Translations under genes and position numbers: made by a program | Origin: Bog-473 sp963717455 | Lineage (GTDB): Bacteria > Actinomycetota > Acidimicrobiia > Acidimicrobiales > RAAP-2 | DNA length: 64,000 nucleotides | Reading direction: 5' to 3' | Assembly (NCBI GenBank): GCA_963717455.1 | Contig: OY970336.1 | Span: 3,472,001-3,536,000, forward strand | In this document: one piece after another, positions 1 to 8,274 of the stretch | Numbering within the stretch: the stretch's first letter is position 1 | How the letters are laid out: every line of letters begins with the position of its first letter | The notes under the pieces: generated by a model | What the model was told of the DNA's origin: nothing | Databases searched by the model: none | Seen by the model: the letters and a program-made list of their open reading frames with translations, nothing else

Positions 1-196
1 CCAGCTCGCCCACGATCTCGTCCAGGGTCGTCGCGCCGTCGCAGCGCTCCCAGACCGCCGCCGCGCTCGAGTTGAGCATGATCAGCAGCTGGCCGGCCTG
101 GTCGTAGAGGGCCACGTTGTCGTCGAGCTCCACCCCCCCGCCGGCGCTGTCCCGGCGCACCGGCCGCGAGCACCCGTAGGGCCACTCAGGGCTCAC
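1..196 (-). CDS. PqqD-like peptide-binding protein (3' end lies outside the window)
   Basis: The first 65 codons of a small PqqD-fold protein are visible; the stop codon lies beyond position 1. The segment LLIMLNSSAAAVWE followed by TLDEIVGEL is the classic PqqD pattern of a beta strand, 'LN.t....W' and a helix with 'EI...L'. PqqD domains bind leader peptides of ribosomally made peptides, and stand-alone relatives also accompany HPrK-like kinases. I chose GTG at 196-194, which overlaps the end of the upstream kinase gene by 11 bases and so suggests translational coupling. Family assignment is firm; the substrate is unknown. In the HPr-rel-A systems described for exosortase/EPS loci the same partners (kinase and nucleotidyltransferase) occur. 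Confidence 0.75.
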   Translation of the reverse strand, partial: MSPEWPYGCSRPVRRDSAGGGVELDDNVALYDQAGQLLIMLNSSAAAVWERCDGATTLDEIVGEL

Positions 197-1088
197 GGCC
201 GGCGCCTCCCCGCGCCGCCGGCGCCTCCATCAACCCCAGCACGAGGCGGCAGGCCGCGTCGAGATCCGACACCGTGAGGGAGAAGCACCGGCACTGCACC
301 GCGAGCCGGCCAAGGGCCCGGGTCCCGGCGGATCCGTGGGGGATGAGGTTGACGGCGTTGACCGCCAGGGCGAGGAAGGCCTGGGTGGCCGAGAGCGGGG
401 TCAGCGCGGTCTCGGCGGTGGCGTCGTAGCGGGGCACCACGACGAAGCCGGCCTCACAGGGTCCCCCCACCCGGCGCCCCGTGCCCTCGCCGACCGCCAG
501 TTGCCACTCTTCGCCCTCCCAGGGATCGTGCCCTGGCCCGCGGCAGACGTCGGGGCCCATGTCGGAGAGCACCACGAAGCTCCCGGACTTCACGGTGATC
601 GGCTTGGGGTAGGGCAACAGCGTCCCGCTCGCCATGTCCAGCGCGGCCAGCTCGTCGGTGAGATACCCCAGCCCGGCGCGCACCAGCCCCGCCACGAGCG
701 TCGACTTGCCCGACCCCGAGGCACCGGGGATCAGCACGCCGGTGCCGCCGGACTCGACCCCACCGGCGTGCAACAACAGATGACAGCCACTGGCCTCCGC
801 GGCGGCGCGGTTCACGTCCCACACGACCCATCCCAGCGCGTCGCCGGGGTGCTGGCCCCGCGCCAGCTCGCTGTCGTCGCACGTCACGTCGACGGCGCCG
901 AGAGCCGCGTCCGAGGCCGTCAGCGAGTACCAGTGCTCGACCGGTGCCGCATCGCAGGGGTCGCGCAGCCCGGCCAGCGCGGCGTCGGCCAGGCAGCCGA
1001 GCCGCTCGTCATCGGCGCGCACCGCGAAGCGGTACGACAGAGCGCTCAGGTTGTGGGTGCGATGCGCCCACCCGTGCTCGTACTCCAT
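186..1088 (-). CDS. HPrK-like serine kinase
   Basis: A 300-residue protein resembling the C-terminal catalytic half of HPr kinase/phosphorylase. It has a Walker A loop GASGSGKST at about residues 122-130, LTDELAALD at 143-151 in the position of the HPrK acidic motif, and then PYPKPITVKSG, the usual 'P.P...K.G' segment. The N-terminal 100 residues are specific to the PqqD-associated branch. Such enzymes phosphorylate serine on a partner protein or peptide; ThcoK-type homologues phosphorylate lasso peptides, and HPr-rel-A kinases sit beside EPS loci. No HPr or PTS gene is visible here. It lies 25 bases downstream of the Tat/LAYSG gene on the same strand and overlaps the PqqD-like gene, so the three probably form an operon. 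The role is inferred; the fold is well supported. Confidence 0.8.
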   Translation of the reverse strand: MEYEHGWAHRTHNLSALSYRFAVRADDERLGCLADAALAGLRDPCDAAPVEHWYSLTASDAALGAVDVTCDDSELARGQHPGDALGWVVWDVNRAAAEASGCHLLLHAGGVESGGTGVLIPGASGSGKSTLVAGLVRAGLGYLTDELAALDMASGTLLPYPKPITVKSGSFVVLSDMGPDVCRGPGHDPWEGEEWQLAVGEGTGRRVGGPCEAGFVVVPRYDATAETALTPLSATQAFLALAVNAVNLIPHGSAGTRALGRLAVQCRCFSLTVSDLDAACRLVLGLMEAPAARGGAGREP

Positions 1089-1113
1089 CGGTGCTCCCCG
1101 CCTTGTTGCTCTG

Positions 1114-1626
1114 TCATGCAGTCGGCCGCTCCTCCTGCGTCCGGCTGGCCCAGTGATGCATCGCCCATCCCCCGGCGATCAGCGCCGCGCCGACCACGGC
1201 GTCGCGCTCGATGTTGAGTCCGCTGTAGGCCAGTTGACCCGACGTTTGGGTGGCGGCCGCCGTGGTCACCCCGCTCGTGGGACCCGACGGTTGGACGGTA
1301 GAGGCTGCCGTGGTCGCCTCGCTCGTGGGACTCGACGGTGGGGTGGCGGCCGGCGAGGTCACCCCGCTCGTGCCGCCCGGGCTGCCTCCGCTCTCAGTCG
1401 TGCCGCCCGACCCGGGCGGGGCTGGGGGGGTCACCGGCCCCGACGGGGTGGCACCGGCGGCGGGCTTCGCCGTGAGGATCTCAGGCACCACCCAGGCGGC
1501 CGCGCCGGCCGTGGCGACCGCGGACATGCGCCCGATGGCCTGGCGCCTCGAGATCGGCGTCCGGCCCGAGCGGGGGCCACCAACCGGAGATGCCGCCGCA
1601 TCCCGGTGTGTGTCGTCAAAGTGCAT
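1114..1626 (-). CDS. Tat-exported, Ser/Thr/Pro-rich protein with LAYSG sorting signal
   Basis: A 170-residue protein with a twin-arginine signal (SRRQAIGR at about 26-33, then the hydrophobic stretch AVATAGAAAWVVPEIL). A low-complexity Pro/Gly/Ser/Thr linker follows (about 60-130). The C-terminus is a sorting signal in the right order: LAYSG (132-136), a hydrophobic segment AVVGAALIAGGWAM, and a charged tail. LAxTG-type signals are used by class E sortases of high-GC actinobacteria; Ser for Thr at position four is a variant. The body has no recognisable enzymatic domain, so it looks like a short wall-anchored stalk. It is the first gene of the run into the HPrK-like and PqqD-like genes. No sortase gene is in the window. 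The 118-bp gap to the divergent nucleotidyltransferase gene must hold both promoters. Confidence 0.7.
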   Translation of the reverse strand: MHFDDTHRDAAASPVGGPRSGRTPISRRQAIGRMSAVATAGAAAWVVPEILTAKPAAGATPSGPVTPPAPPGSGGTTESGGSPGGTSGVTSPAATPPSSPTSEATTAASTVQPSGPTSGVTTAAATQTSGQLAYSGLNIERDAVVGAALIAGGWAMHHWASRTQEERPTA

Positions 1627-1744
1627 GTCGACCGCCGTTCCTGACTCGCCAATTCGAGAAAACCCTACTACCGAAGTCCCCCTGCGGCCCGTTCCGCCCC
1701 GGCCGGCTCGCCGGGGCCTCTCCGCGGGGCGGCATGATTAGCGT

Positions 1745-2875
1745 ATGCGCGACGACGCAGTGCCGGCGACCACCGTCACCGAGCAGACGGCGACCCTCTT
1801 GTGGGAAGCCTGCCGCCGGGATCCCGATCCGGCCTCCCTGCGGCGTGCCCTCGCCGGAGGGGCCAACATCGGCTGGGCGGTATCCGCCGCCTCGGAGCAA
1901 CGCATCAGCCCGCTACTGTGGCGGGCGCTGGGCACGTCGGGCTCGCTCGACGTTCTCGGGGCCGACCGGGCGGCGCTCGGCGGCGTGAGCGACGCCCTCA
2001 AGATGGAGGCACTGCTCCTGTTGCCTCGCGCCGTCGCCCTGGCGGTGCGGCCGCTCACCGACGCCGGGCTGGAGCCGGTCGTGTTCAAGGGTCCCGCGGT
2101 GGCTGCCCGCTACCCCGAGCCGGGCTTGCGGCCCATGGACGACATCGACCTGTTGCTGCCCCAGGCCGACCATCGGCGCGCCCTCGACGCTTTGGGCCGC
2201 GCCGGGTGGCAGGTCGCCCGCGCCGGGGGTGGCGACCAATACGACACGTTGCTGACCCACTGCGAGGTGCCCTCGCTCTTCCTGGAACTGCACTACGGGC
2301 TGGAGCACCCGTCGCATCGTGTGACGGCGCTCCAACCCGACGCGCTGTGGGCGCGTCGTCAGCCGCTCGATTGCGTGGGCACACCGGCCTTTGGGTTGCC
2401 GCCGGCCGAGGAGCTCGTCGTGCTGGCCGCCCACGCCGGGAAGCCTTACCACAGTTTCGTGCGGCAGGTGTGGATCGCCGACCTAGCGATGATCGTCGGC
2501 GCTGCCGCCAGCGACGGTACTGCCATCGACTGGGACCGTGTACGCGCCGTGGCAGGGGCGGCACGGTGCATGACGGTCGTCGGCATCGCCCTGGCGATGG
2601 CCCGCCGCTCCGGCCTCGACGCGCCCGCCGGGTTGTTCCCGCTGCCGACCGGGGGCTGGCGTGGCGACGCCGTGGGCCGGCTGCTCTCGGTCACCTGGCC
2701 GTTGACCCATCTCGAGCTGCCCCGCACTCAGCTCGGCTACACGTTGACAGACGCCCGGTCCCAGCGCGCCAAGTTTCTCTTCGTGCTCCTCACCTCGCGC
2801 CACGGGCTCCGCCCCCGGGTGCGCCATCTGGCGTACCTGCGGCGGGCGCTCGCCCGCCCGCGTCCCCGCGCGTAG
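1745..2875 (+). CDS. Nucleotidyltransferase family protein (PF14907-like)
   Basis: A 376-residue protein of the uncharacterised nucleotidyltransferase family typified by a 'KG..........DDIDLL' signature: VVFKGPAVAARYPEPG at about 113-128, then RPMDDIDLLLP at 129-139. The paired acidic residues in DDID would bind the catalytic metal in a pol-beta-like fold. Members are repeatedly found next to PqqD-like and HPrK-like genes, as here, and in EPS or modified-peptide loci; their substrate is unknown. The ATG at 1745 is the first good start. The gene is divergent from the Tat/LAYSG-HPrK-PqqD run. No membrane segment is obvious. The family call is strong; its job in this locus is inferred from company only. 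Confidence 0.8.
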   Translation: MRDDAVPATTVTEQTATLLWEACRRDPDPASLRRALAGGANIGWAVSAASEQRISPLLWRALGTSGSLDVLGADRAALGGVSDALKMEALLLLPRAVALAVRPLTDAGLEPVVFKGPAVAARYPEPGLRPMDDIDLLLPQADHRRALDALGRAGWQVARAGGGDQYDTLLTHCEVPSLFLELHYGLEHPSHRVTALQPDALWARRQPLDCVGTPAFGLPPAEELVVLAAHAGKPYHSFVRQVWIADLAMIVGAAASDGTAIDWDRVRAVAGAARCMTVVGIALAMARRSGLDAPAGLFPLPTGGWRGDAVGRLLSVTWPLTHLELPRTQLGYTLTDARSQRAKFLFVLLTSRHGLRPRVRHLAYLRRALARPRPRA

Positions 2876-2904
2876 GCCGCTCTGCTCGGGGTCCCGGTAC
2901 CCGC

Positions 2905-3663
2905 TCAGGGACCCGGGAAGTCCGCGCACAGGGTGTCGAGCACCGACGCGTCGCCGCTGAAGGGCGGCGTATGTTCCGGGACGAGCCTGCCGTAGACGAG
3001 CCGGCAGAAGGCCTCGGCGGGCAGCACCAGATCGGGGTCCGGGCCGCCCTCGCCGGCGACGAGCTCGACGCTGTCCGACGACAGCCGGACGGTGAAGTCC
3101 CGTGCCGGATCTGTCGTGCGGATGCCGGCCGTGCGTACCTCGCTGATCGGACGCGCCGAGAAGCGGGCGATGAGCTCGAGGTGGTCGACACCACCGCCGC
3201 CGCGTCGTGGGGAAGATGGGCGCCGTCGTCGAAGACGACCTCAATGTCCCAGGTGTGGAACGCGTGCTCGTTGAGCCGCATGGCCGCGAACTGGTCGAAC
3301 CCCAGGGCCAGAGGACCCATCGGGAAGGTCGGCGCGGGCGCGGTCCTGCGCGCTCACCGCCTCGAGTGCCTCGAGCACGGCCTCGTCGGCGACCAGCGCG
3401 TCGTCGGCCTTGGCGCGAGCCGACTTCGCGTTCCATTCTTCCCACACTGACGGGGCGAAATCGTCCGGAGTCGTGCGGCCGGCGAGCACGTCTTCCAACC
3501 GGCGGCGCATGATGACGGCCCCCGAGCCCAGATGCGAGAGCGTGCCCGCGATCGACCAGTCACGACAGTAGGACCGTGCCTCGAGCTGGGCGTCGTCGAG
3601 CCCACGGCAGAGCTGGTGCAGGCGCCCGACCGAGCCGCGCAGCGGGGCGAGTGGGCTGTCCAT
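2905..3663 (-). pseudogene. Maleylpyruvate isomerase/DinB-like mycothiol-dependent protein, two frameshifts
   Basis: Three adjacent pieces in different frames join into about 250 codons of a TIGR03083-type (mycothiol-dependent maleylpyruvate isomerase, DinB four-helix fold) protein. Piece 1 begins with ATG at 3663 and contains CRDWSIAGTLSHLGSGA, the usual 'W....HL' helix. Piece 2 (from about 3320) reads FAAMRLNEHAFHTWDIEV, the conserved 'R..E...H.wD' region. Piece 3 (from about 3195) is the sterol-carrier-like C-terminal part ending LDTLCADFPGP. The shifts fall near 3318 and 3195, and the total length fits the family. Two separate indels make loss of function likely, though sequencing error cannot be excluded. 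Mycothiol dependence agrees with the mshC gene at the right edge. Confidence 0.7.
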
Positions 3664-4471
3664 GGGTGGTTCCTCAGCTCCGTGTGGGGCAACTGGGAAT
3701 CGATGGGCATGACGCTGATCAAGTTCAACTCGTTGCCGACAACCTCGTGATGGCCGAGTGCGGAATGGACGACGGATCCGATCTACACACTCTCGAACGA
3801 TGACACGAACGAGTTTCCGGATCGCTTCGGCTTTGCCGTGAACAGCTCCGCGAGTTTGGTGGTTGGTGTGACGATGCTCTTCAGCACCAGCACCGACATG
3901 GGATCACTTCAGGAATATCACACGTCGAACGGCGATCTCGTCCAGACGCTCAATTCTCCCTTCCCTGGCTCGGGTGTGGATGAAAGCTACTTCGATCCAG
4001 GGCCCAGTCGTGGCCAAGAACGGTTGGTTCTGGCTCGCGGACGACTGGTACACGCGCATCATTGACATCTGTCTCGCGGGTGCGTGCACATGACCATGAG
4101 TCGAAATGAAGCGGGGTGACCCGGCTATACCGTCAATCCTCTTTCCCGACTGCTTGAGAAGACAGCAATCACCCCCCAGACCTTCGAAGAATTCGAGAGC
4201 CGTCGATGGCCAGCCCTTAAACGTTTTGCTTGGTCATGAGAGTGCTGCTTGCGCTGCTGACATCCCTCGTCGCACCCACTTCTTGAGCTTTGATGCCGCG
4301 GCCAAGCCCTCAGCGGCAACGATCACGAACCCCGACATCTGTCGTCCTCGCACCTCCACCAGCGTCTTCGGTTGCGCGGCGCAGGCCCATGAACACTCAG
4401 GCGGCATCTGTCAGCAGATCGGAATAGATGGCTGCTACCGTGCCCGCCTACTCATCCGTGTGCACCTGGCT
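3664..4471. other. Intergenic stretch, possible short gene relic
   Basis: No convincing gene. An open frame around 3780-4065 (+) reads like part of a beta-rich secreted protein (for example IYTLSNDDTNEFPDRFGFAV), but it lacks a start and runs into a stop. I treat it as a possible relic only. The rest overlaps the 3' side of the neighbouring glycosyltransferase. Confidence 0.3.
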
Positions 4472-5722
4472 TCAGTCCAGATGCAGCGAGACCTGCTGTC
4501 TCAGCGTGCTGGCGAAGCGTTCTTCGGAAAACCGGGACGCATGTTCTCGGATCTCGTCGCTGTTCAACGGATTCTCGCTTAGTTTGTCGATCGCACCCGA
4601 AACGGACGAGACGTCGAGGTTCTCAAAGAAGTAACCGGACGTGCCCTCCGAGACGGTCTCCAAGTATCCCCCTTTCCTCAGCGCGATCGTTGGTTTTCCG
4701 AAGCTTGCGGCCTCCAGTGGAGTGAGCCCGTAGTCTTCGAACGCAGGGGCGATCAACGCGCGAGCGTGTCCATAGAGCCAGCGAAGCTCGCTATCACTGA
4801 CGTTGCCGAGAAGGTCGATGTTGGGCGTGGCCGATTGTTGCAGCGTCTTCCCGAGAGGTCCGGTCCCGACGACAACCAGTTCAAGGTCGGGGCGTTCCGC
4901 GAACACACCGAAAATTCGATCGAGGTTCTTGTACGGGAGGAGGCGTGAAACCACGAGGAAGTACCCGTCCTTTGCCAGGGTGCGCGGCTTCTCCCACGGG
5001 CCATCGACGTCGCACAGGAGAGGCGGAGGGATGACGAGCGGCTGTATCCCATAGAGCGACGAGATCTCGTCCGAGACCGCTGAGGAGTTCGTGTAGTACG
5101 CGTTCGCGCTGGCCGCCGCCCTGCGATCCCATCGCCGAAGAATCGGCGCAACGGCACGAACTGAATTTTGGAAAACGAACCAGGTGGGGATCATCCCGTC
5201 CAGAGAGGTTGCAGGGTGCCGCCCCTCATTCCGGGCGTCCTGACTCTTGCGAAAGTAATCGGCCCTCTTGTAGAGCCAGCGGGCCGGGCTGTGACAGTAG
5301 ACGAGCTTCGTCCCCGTGGTGTGGATCCCGTGAGCCCAACCACTCGAGCTGCACAACACGATCTTCTCGTCGACCTTGATCTGGGAGAAGGCATGGGCCA
5401 GAAGGGGCATTGCGAGCCGATGCTGCCGCCTCGACAATTGTGAACGATTCAAGTAGGACGGCCGTACGTCGACGTCGCGAAATTCCGGAAACGTGAGATC
5501 GGGCTCGTACAGAGAGGTGTAGATTGGTGCGGCGGGGAACGCGCGGTGCATCGCTAGCACCACTCTCTCCGCTCCGCCCCTCTGGGTCAGGTAGTCGTGA
5601 ACGATCGCTACTTCGCCCGGTTGATCGATGGCACTGTTGCCGACATCGGCCGACGTAACACTCTGTTTCACCTGTCTAGCAACTTCATGTGACAGCCGTC
5701 TTTTCACGTGAGATGTGCGCAT
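4472..5722 (-). CDS. Glycosyltransferase family 4 (WbaZ/mannosyltransferase-like)
   Basis: A 416-residue cytoplasmic GT-B enzyme. The N-terminal domain opens with VAIVHDYLTQRGGAERVV, the acceptor-side glycine-rich loop typical of WbaZ-like GT4 enzymes. The C-terminal Rossmann domain has FLVVSRLLPYKNLDRI and ends with the donor-binding EX7E motif in PAFEDYGLTPLEAASFG. The first 35 residues before VAIVHDY are poorly conserved, so an internal start is possible. Substrate specificity cannot be read from sequence; GT4 enzymes are retaining and use nucleotide sugars. It stands alone on the minus strand, facing the LytR_C-like gene across about 570 bp. Full family length, no defect seen. Confidence 0.85.
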   Translation of the reverse strand: MRTSHVKRRLSHEVARQVKQSVTSADVGNSAIDQPGEVAIVHDYLTQRGGAERVVLAMHRAFPAAPIYTSLYEPDLTFPEFRDVDVRPSYLNRSQLSRRQHRLAMPLLAHAFSQIKVDEKIVLCSSSGWAHGIHTTGTKLVYCHSPARWLYKRADYFRKSQDARNEGRHPATSLDGMIPTWFVFQNSVRAVAPILRRWDRRAAASANAYYTNSSAVSDEISSLYGIQPLVIPPPLLCDVDGPWEKPRTLAKDGYFLVVSRLLPYKNLDRIFGVFAERPDLELVVVGTGPLGKTLQQSATPNIDLLGNVSDSELRWLYGHARALIAPAFEDYGLTPLEAASFGKPTIALRKGGYLETVSEGTSGYFFENLDVSSVSGAIDKLSENPLNSDEIREHASRFSEERFASTLRQQVSLHLD

Positions 5723-6290
5723 TGGGCGAGGAATCTGTGCAAACAGTTGGCAATGGATTCAGTCAAAAGCTCCCCGCAATTTCTAATTCTCAGTGCCGAC
5801 AACGGAACGCCGACTTTCCGCAACTGAAACAACAGACTCCGCACCCTGTAGTTTGGAGCGCAGAGTCGCGCCAATCAAGTGATCTTCTAGTGAATGCAGC
5901 CCGACGGCCGGCCGGCGCACTCAGGGACGAGCAGAGAAGACGCAATATCCCTGCTGGGCCACTCCCCCGACGGCGGCCCTCCCTAGCACGCTGCCCCCAA
6001 CGATCTCGTTCGCCACGGCGATCCGCCATGCGGTCGTGAACGGCCATCTCAAACTCAGTTTCGTCCCAAAGCCCCAGTTGTGATCCCATGGGTTTTCAAC
6101 TCGAGCTCTCAGCACCGGGCTGCACGTGAGAGAGGCGTCGACTGTCAGCCCGGACCTCGCGATGACCACCCGAGTACAACCGGAGCCTGACCAACTGAAT
6201 GCCCGATGCCGTCTTGAATTTGGGAGTGGCCCGGTCCATTCGGTAATCTGAACAGCGGGCCTCGACAGGACCGGAGAGCGATCTGAAGAC
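5723..6290. other. Intergenic region between divergent genes
   Basis: About 570 bp between a minus-strand glycosyltransferase and a plus-strand membrane protein, so promoters for both should lie here. A minus-strand frame around 5921-6169 has a Trp-rich, beta-like segment (SPVLRARVENPWDHNWGFG), but no start or complete domain could be supported. Confidence 0.3.
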
Positions 6291-6451
6291 TGTGGAACCT
6301 CGGACAGGGGATAACAGCGGCACGGAAGGGCGCGTGCTCTCTCCTGAGGAAGTGGCCTCGACAGGACCGGAGAGCGATCAGGAGATTGTGAGCCCCGGGA
6401 CAGAGGATGACCGTGGGACGCCAGGGCGCGTGCTCTCTCCTGAGGAAGTGG
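6260..6451 (+). repeat. 96-bp in-frame tandem duplication
   Basis: Two adjacent 96-base copies (6260-6355 and 6356-6451) begin CCTCGACAGGACCGGAGAGC and differ at scattered positions. 96 is a multiple of three, so the duplication adds 32 codons in frame to the start of the LytR_C-like gene and repeats the peptide GRVLSPEEVA. The start codon lies inside copy one. Confidence 0.85.
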
Positions 6452-7005
6452 CGAGGGAGTTCCTTCGAGAGGGTGCAGACGTCGATCGACAGGAGCGAAG
6501 AGAGAAGGGTCGACGCCGCCGCTTCAGGATCCTAGCCGGCTTCGCCACGGCCGCCGGTGTTGTTGTTATGTTGGCGTTCCTGGTTTTGCTGGCCGTTCTC
6601 GCTCTCCTCCCCAGCCACCCGCCGTCTCCTCCACGACCAGCCACTGTCCCATTGCCGCCGCCCACGTCGGTTAAAGTTGACGTGGTCAACGCCTACCCCT
6701 CGGGCCAGCTGCTGGCCATCGCGACCGTCAAAAATCTTCAGCGCATTGGATTCGTCATCGGTGGCGTAAGCAATTCAATCGCTGGAGTCGGGCCATCGGA
6801 GATCTTCTACGGCCCGAGCGGACTACGAGCAGCCGAGACCTTGGCGCAATGGCTTACCGGTTCCGTACAGAAGGTCTCCAGCACCCAGCTCTCCGGCAAC
6901 AACCTGGAGCTCTGGATTGCCAATCCGCTGCTCGGAGTCAAAGGGAATACGACGACCACGACGACAGCTCTCAGCCCTGCTCACCCGCATCTCCGAGCCC
7001 CTTAG
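6292..7005 (+). CDS. Membrane-anchored LytR C-terminal-domain-like protein
   Basis: A 237-residue protein. Residues 1-60 are acidic and contain the duplicated GRVLSPEEVA segment, followed by a basic patch ERREKGRRRRFR. A single transmembrane helix spans about 84-104 (ILAGFATAAGVVVMLAFLVL). A Pro-rich linker leads to an extracytoplasmic domain beginning VKVDVVNAYPSGQLLA, with the 'v.V.Ng....glA......L...Gf' pattern of LytR_C (PF13399). That domain often accompanies LCP ligases that attach glycopolymers to the wall, but the LCP catalytic domain is absent. The C-terminus is a Thr run. GTG at 6292 is the first start after an in-frame stop at 6244. A role in wall or EPS assembly is inferred from domain and locus. 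Confidence 0.65.
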   Translation: MEPRTGDNSGTEGRVLSPEEVASTGPESDQEIVSPGTEDDRGTPGRVLSPEEVAREFLREGADVDRQERREKGRRRRFRILAGFATAAGVVVMLAFLVLLAVLALLPSHPPSPPRPATVPLPPPTSVKVDVVNAYPSGQLLAIATVKNLQRIGFVIGGVSNSIAGVGPSEIFYGPSGLRAAETLAQWLTGSVQKVSSTQLSGNNLELWIANPLLGVKGNTTTTTTALSPAHPHLRAP

Positions 7006-7086
7006 CCGAAGGATCGGACCAACCCACGGCAGCTCAACCGGTAAAATGGGTTCTCCATAGCGACCCAACGATCACGTTTTGGTCGC

Positions 7087-8274
7087 CTATGCGCCACTCA
7101 CGAGATGGTCGCCGGGCGGCGCAGAACCCTGGCCCCGCAAAGGGAGCGACTCGAGCAGCCCCTCCGCCTTATTGAACAATGCACTCCACGATAAGTCGGC
7201 TACACTCTTGGCGGCGTTGTCCGCCCAGCGCATCCGCACGTCCGAGTCAATCGCCTGATTCAAAAGACCAGCAAGTTCCTCTGAAGATCTCGGGTCGTCT
7301 AGTAACAGACCATTGTACGTATCCACAATACGATCGCCGGCACCCGGAACTTTCGTAGTGATCACCGGGAGCCCGCTTGCAAGTGCCTCAATGATCGCAA
7401 GGGCGAAGGCCTCATACTGCGTGGGCAAGACAAAGAGGTCAGCTGCCGCATGCATCCGACCCATATCCGATCGGCTTCCCGCATATCTGACGCGGTCAGC
7501 GACACCTAATTCCGCTAAGTGTCTCTTGCGCGCAGGCGACAATGGCTTCCGACCTACAAGCAAGACCTGCAGTCGTTGATCACTTAGGCGGGCCTGCGCC
7601 TCTACGAGAACATCAAAACCCTTACGTGCAAGCTCGTTTGCGGCAATAAGGGCCACGACGTCTCTGTTACCGTAGCCAAACTCCGCACGAGCCTCCATCC
7701 GCATTGTCTGACGCCGCTCCGGCGAGAACTCATCAGGCGAAAACCCGTTGTGAATCGTAGTCATAATTTCGCGGGGTACGCCGTAGAGGCGATGCACATC
7801 CTCGCCTACTGCGTCTGCGACATTGATAACCGCCATCGGCTGGCTTCGAGCGAAGTAGTGCCATTCCATTCCCAGTAGGATCTGATGGCGTGGGTCGATG
7901 TAACGCAACCCTGGGACCCGCAGAACCCCAGTGCCCCCGCTAAATTGCAAACTCTTTCGCAACCACGCGCGATGTACCGAGTTGACCCAGAGTACGTCCG
8001 CCTTCACGTCTCCTACTCCGAACGAAATGACATGGTCATGTGTCGTTCCTTCTAGCGACAAGCGAGCCGCTCGTGCGAACTTCAATGGCCCGAGCATCCT
8101 CGAACCGTCTAATGCAATCGGAATCTGCTGGACCTTCTCAAGCCCCTCAGCTTCGATGTCATGGGCATACACGGATACCGAATGACGGGTAGAGAGATGT
8201 CTTGCCATCTCCCACACCGAGCGCTCAACACCGCCTCGGCGGTGGCATCCGCTAAAGACCAAGGCGATATCCAT
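7087..8274 (-). CDS. Glycosyltransferase family 4
   Basis: A 395-residue GT-B enzyme. The start MDIALVFSGCHRRGGVERSV carries the N-terminal glycine loop. MTTIHNGFSPDEF marks the linker to the C-terminal domain, and the donor site is in PTQYEAFALAIIEALASGLP (EX7E). The pattern resembles WaaG/PimA-type GT4 enzymes; the sugar is unknown. The ATG overlaps the stop of the Wzy-like gene by one base (TAATG), so the two are probably translationally coupled and act on the same repeat unit. Length is normal and nothing looks damaged. Confidence 0.85.
   Translation of the reverse strand: MDIALVFSGCHRRGGVERSVWEMARHLSTRHSVSVYAHDIEAEGLEKVQQIPIALDGSRMLGPLKFARAARLSLEGTTHDHVISFGVGDVKADVLWVNSVHRAWLRKSLQFSGGTGVLRVPGLRYIDPRHQILLGMEWHYFARSQPMAVINVADAVGEDVHRLYGVPREIMTTIHNGFSPDEFSPERRQTMRMEARAEFGYGNRDVVALIAANELARKGFDVLVEAQARLSDQRLQVLLVGRKPLSPARKRHLAELGVADRVRYAGSRSDMGRMHAAADLFVLPTQYEAFALAIIEALASGLPVITTKVPGAGDRIVDTYNGLLLDDPRSSEELAGLLNQAIDSDVRMRWADNAAKSVADLSWSALFNKAEGLLESLPLRGQGSAPPGDHLVSGA

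Noticed and set aside
336..1217. 293-codon plus-strand frame opposite the HPrK-like gene
   Set aside because: Low-complexity Gly/Arg/His composition, no motif; the minus strand has the Walker A kinase.
1..2875. Lasso-peptide biosynthetic cluster
   Set aside because: Kinase, PqqD-like and nucleotidyltransferase genes occur in some lasso clusters, but no asparagine-synthetase-like cyclase, transglutaminase-like protease or short precursor is visible here.
5921..6169. Possible carbohydrate-binding module on the minus strand
   Set aside because: A Trp-rich strand pattern alone; too short, no signal peptide and no conserved disulfide layout.
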